Below, piece by piece: positions 62,462-64,000 of a DNA stretch of 64,000 bases. The translations under genes and the position numbers were made by a program. Source of the DNA: an archaeon CG10_big_fil_rev_8_21_14_0_10_43_11 (GTDB lineage: Archaea > Nanobdellota > Nanobdellia > PEZQ01). The DNA lies in assembly GCA_002763265.1 (NCBI GenBank), contig PEZQ01000002.1:1-64000 (forward strand), in the 5' to 3' direction. Positions within the stretch are counted from its first letter, which is position 1. Every line of letters starts with the position of its first letter. The notes under the pieces were generated by a model. It saw only the letters and a program-made list of their open reading frames with translations, was not told the DNA's origin and did not search any database.

Positions 62462-64000
62462 ATGGCAACACTTATCATTGCAGAAAAACCAAATGCGTGC
62501 AAAAAAATTGTTGAAGCCATTGCTGACACGTACCAAACAAAAAAACGCGGGGGCGTTGCGTATTATGAGTTTGTGCGCAAAAACAAAACATATTACGCAG
62601 TTCCTGCAGTTGGACACTTATTTAATCTTACGCATAAGCGCGGCGCGCGAATCCCTATTTTTGATGTTTCATGGGCGCCGTCACACACGCTTAGTGACGC
62701 GTCAGCGTTTACTAAAAAGTATTTGGATAATTTTGTTAAACTTAAAAAATCAGTTAAAGACATTATTGTTGCAACTGACTATGACATTGAAGGGTCAGTT
62801 ATTGCCTTTACTATCCTTGAAAACGTGTTTGGAAAACACGACGCAAAACGCATGAAATTCTCAACACTCACAAAAGAAGATTTAGTGCACGCGTTTGACC
62901 ACATGCATGACCACATTAACCGCGGATTTGTGAATGCAGGCGTGCTTCGCCACCACCTTGATTACTTTTGGGGTGTAAACGCGTCACGCGCTCTTATGAA
63001 CTCAATTAAAGAAGCCGGCCGTTTTCGCATTCTTTCAATAGGTCGCGTGCAAGGTCCAACACTCAAACTCTTGTATGACCGCGAAAAAGAAATAGAACAG
63101 TTCATTTCCACAACCTTTTTTGAACTCTCTTTTACTTACAAAGGCGTTGTTTGCGAGCACGCTCATACAATTTTAGAAAAACAGGAAGCAAAAAAACTCT
63201 TTAACAAAGTCAATAAAAAAGTTGCGGTTGTTACTAACATTACGGTGTCAGACCAACACCTCACCCCTCCTGAACCGTTTAACCTCACTACGCTGCAAAC
63301 AACCGCACACCGCGTGTTTAAGTTCTCACCAAAAAAGACACTTGACCTTGCCCAATCTCTCTATGAACACGGTCTTATATCATATCCCCGAACATCTTCG
63401 CAAAAACTTCCCCTAAGTATTGGATATGAAAAAATACTCAAAAAACTCGCAAAAATAAAAACATACGCGCCGCTTTGCGAGTCACTTCTCAAAAAAACAC
63501 TCAAGCCGCGTGAGGGGAAAAAAACAGATCCCGCACACCCCGCGATTTATCCAACTGGCGAGCTTGTTGACGTTTCAGGTGCTGAGAAAAAACTATATGA
63601 CCTTATTGTGCGCCGATTTTTTGCCGCATTTGGCGAACGCGCAGTAAAAGAACTTACCAAAATCGCATTTGACGTGTGCGGGGTTGATTTTTACGCGCAT
63701 GGTCACACTATTAAAAAACCAGGATTTCTCACCTATTACGCACCCTATGATGGGGGTCAGGAGAAGCTGCTTGAGCATTTTGAGGTTGGACAACGCATCA
63801 CTCCAGATTCATTTGAAAACGCGCAAAAACAAACCAAACCCCCGTCACGGTATTCGCAAGCATCACTTATTCATATGCTTGACAAACGAGACCTTGGCAC
63901 AAAAGCAACACGAACGGGTATTATCAAAACACTCTACGACCGTGGCTATCTGGAGGACACCAACATTCATGTCACCGAGCTTGGCATGACGGTTGTTGAT
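62462..64000 (+). CDS. topA: DNA topoisomerase I, type IA, 3' end beyond the window
   Basis: The first 513 codons are present and run to the right edge in frame. The protein opens MATLIIAEKPNACKKIVEAI, typical of archaeal TopA. The TOPRIM acids are in IIVATDYDIEGSVIAF. The active-site tyrosine is in GLISYPRTSSQKLP. HAAFTLLE-type and PPSRYSQASLIHMLD motifs are also present. The ATG at 62462 is preferred over an in-frame ATG at 62435 because the shorter form matches the family start. It relaxes negatively supercoiled DNA. The C-terminal zinc region is not in view. Confidence 0.93.
   Translation, partial: MATLIIAEKPNACKKIVEAIADTYQTKKRGGVAYYEFVRKNKTYYAVPAVGHLFNLTHKRGARIPIFDVSWAPSHTLSDASAFTKKYLDNFVKLKKSVKDIIVATDYDIEGSVIAFTILENVFGKHDAKRMKFSTLTKEDLVHAFDHMHDHINRGFVNAGVLRHHLDYFWGVNASRALMNSIKEAGRFRILSIGRVQGPTLKLLYDREKEIEQFISTTFFELSFTYKGVVCEHAHTILEKQEAKKLFNKVNKKVAVVTNITVSDQHLTPPEPFNLTTLQTTAHRVFKFSPKKTLDLAQSLYEHGLISYPRTSSQKLPLSIGYEKILKKLAKIKTYAPLCESLLKKTLKPREGKKTDPAHPAIYPTGELVDVSGAEKKLYDLIVRRFFAAFGERAVKELTKIAFDVCGVDFYAHGHTIKKPGFLTYYAPYDGGQEKLLEHFEVGQRITPDSFENAQKQTKPPSRYSQASLIHMLDKRDLGTKATRTGIIKTLYDRGYLEDTNIHVTELGMTVVD

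Noticed and set aside
1-64000. CRISPR arrays, insertion sequences, rRNA, tRNA or virus-like elements
   Set aside because: No regularly spaced identical repeats, transposase, rRNA sequence, tRNA T-arm in a gene-free gap, or capsid/integrase-like gene was seen. A tRNA with an intron could be missed by eye.

Overview
The window is a 64 kb piece of an archaeal genome. The evidence is a set of archaea-specific genes: both subunits of DNA polymerase D, archaeal DnaG, Orc1/Cdc6, a KH/beta-CASP nuclease (FttA/aCPSF1), a proteasome beta subunit, aRF1, aIF5A, archaeal TopA, a PIN-KH ATPase, and TATA-box promoters that often give leaderless mRNAs. Genes are densely packed with short overlaps. A TctA-like DUF112 protein, giant Cys-rich surface proteins and a GT-C-rich glycan cluster suggest a DPANN lineage, perhaps near Woesearchaeota/Pacearchaeota. 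That placement is inference; no rRNA gene is present.

Region 1 (1-18649, minus strand) is one open reading frame that runs off the left edge. At least 6,216 codons are visible. It starts with three hydrophobic helices and continues as a mosaic of Cys-rich modules, LamG/concanavalin-like domains, fibronectin-III-like and carbohydrate-binding-like domains, DUF2341-like segments and a VCBS/FG-GAP block. It is almost certainly a giant exported cell-surface protein.

Region 2 (18848-33327, same strand) is a ten-gene cluster feeding into it: five GT-C-type membrane glycosyltransferase-like proteins (one a double-length fusion), two B12-binding radical SAM enzymes flanking a DegT/DnrJ aminotransferase, a small Cys-containing membrane protein, and a UbiA-family prenyltransferase. 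I read this as a surface-glycan and/or lipid-carrier pathway, perhaps for decorating the giant protein.

Region 3 (33443-37379) has a radical SAM protein with an N-terminal Cys cluster (possibly Tes-like), a methyltransferase, a membrane-anchored OB-fold-like protein, a dolichyl-phosphate mannose synthase-like GT2 enzyme and a winged-helix regulator.

Region 4 (37464-59904) is an information-processing block: dnaG, a probable non-coding RNA, a CBS/zinc-ribbon protein, FttA, proteasome beta, a thioredoxin-like protein, aRF1, aIF5A, an RPA-like protein, a candidate replication origin with inverted ORB-like boxes beside cdc6, DP1, DP2, a DUF112 membrane protein, an AK6/Fap7-type kinase, two metallophosphoesterases, the PIN-KH ATPase and seryl-tRNA synthetase.

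Region 5 (59905-64000) has a 2'-5' RNA ligase family gene, then an AT-rich ArsR-SHOCT-DsrE operon that looks foreign and is bracketed by short repeats, then a hairpin-rich spacer, then the first 513 codons of DNA topoisomerase I, cut by the right edge.

I saw no CRISPR array, insertion sequence, rRNA or confident tRNA, and no virus-like element.
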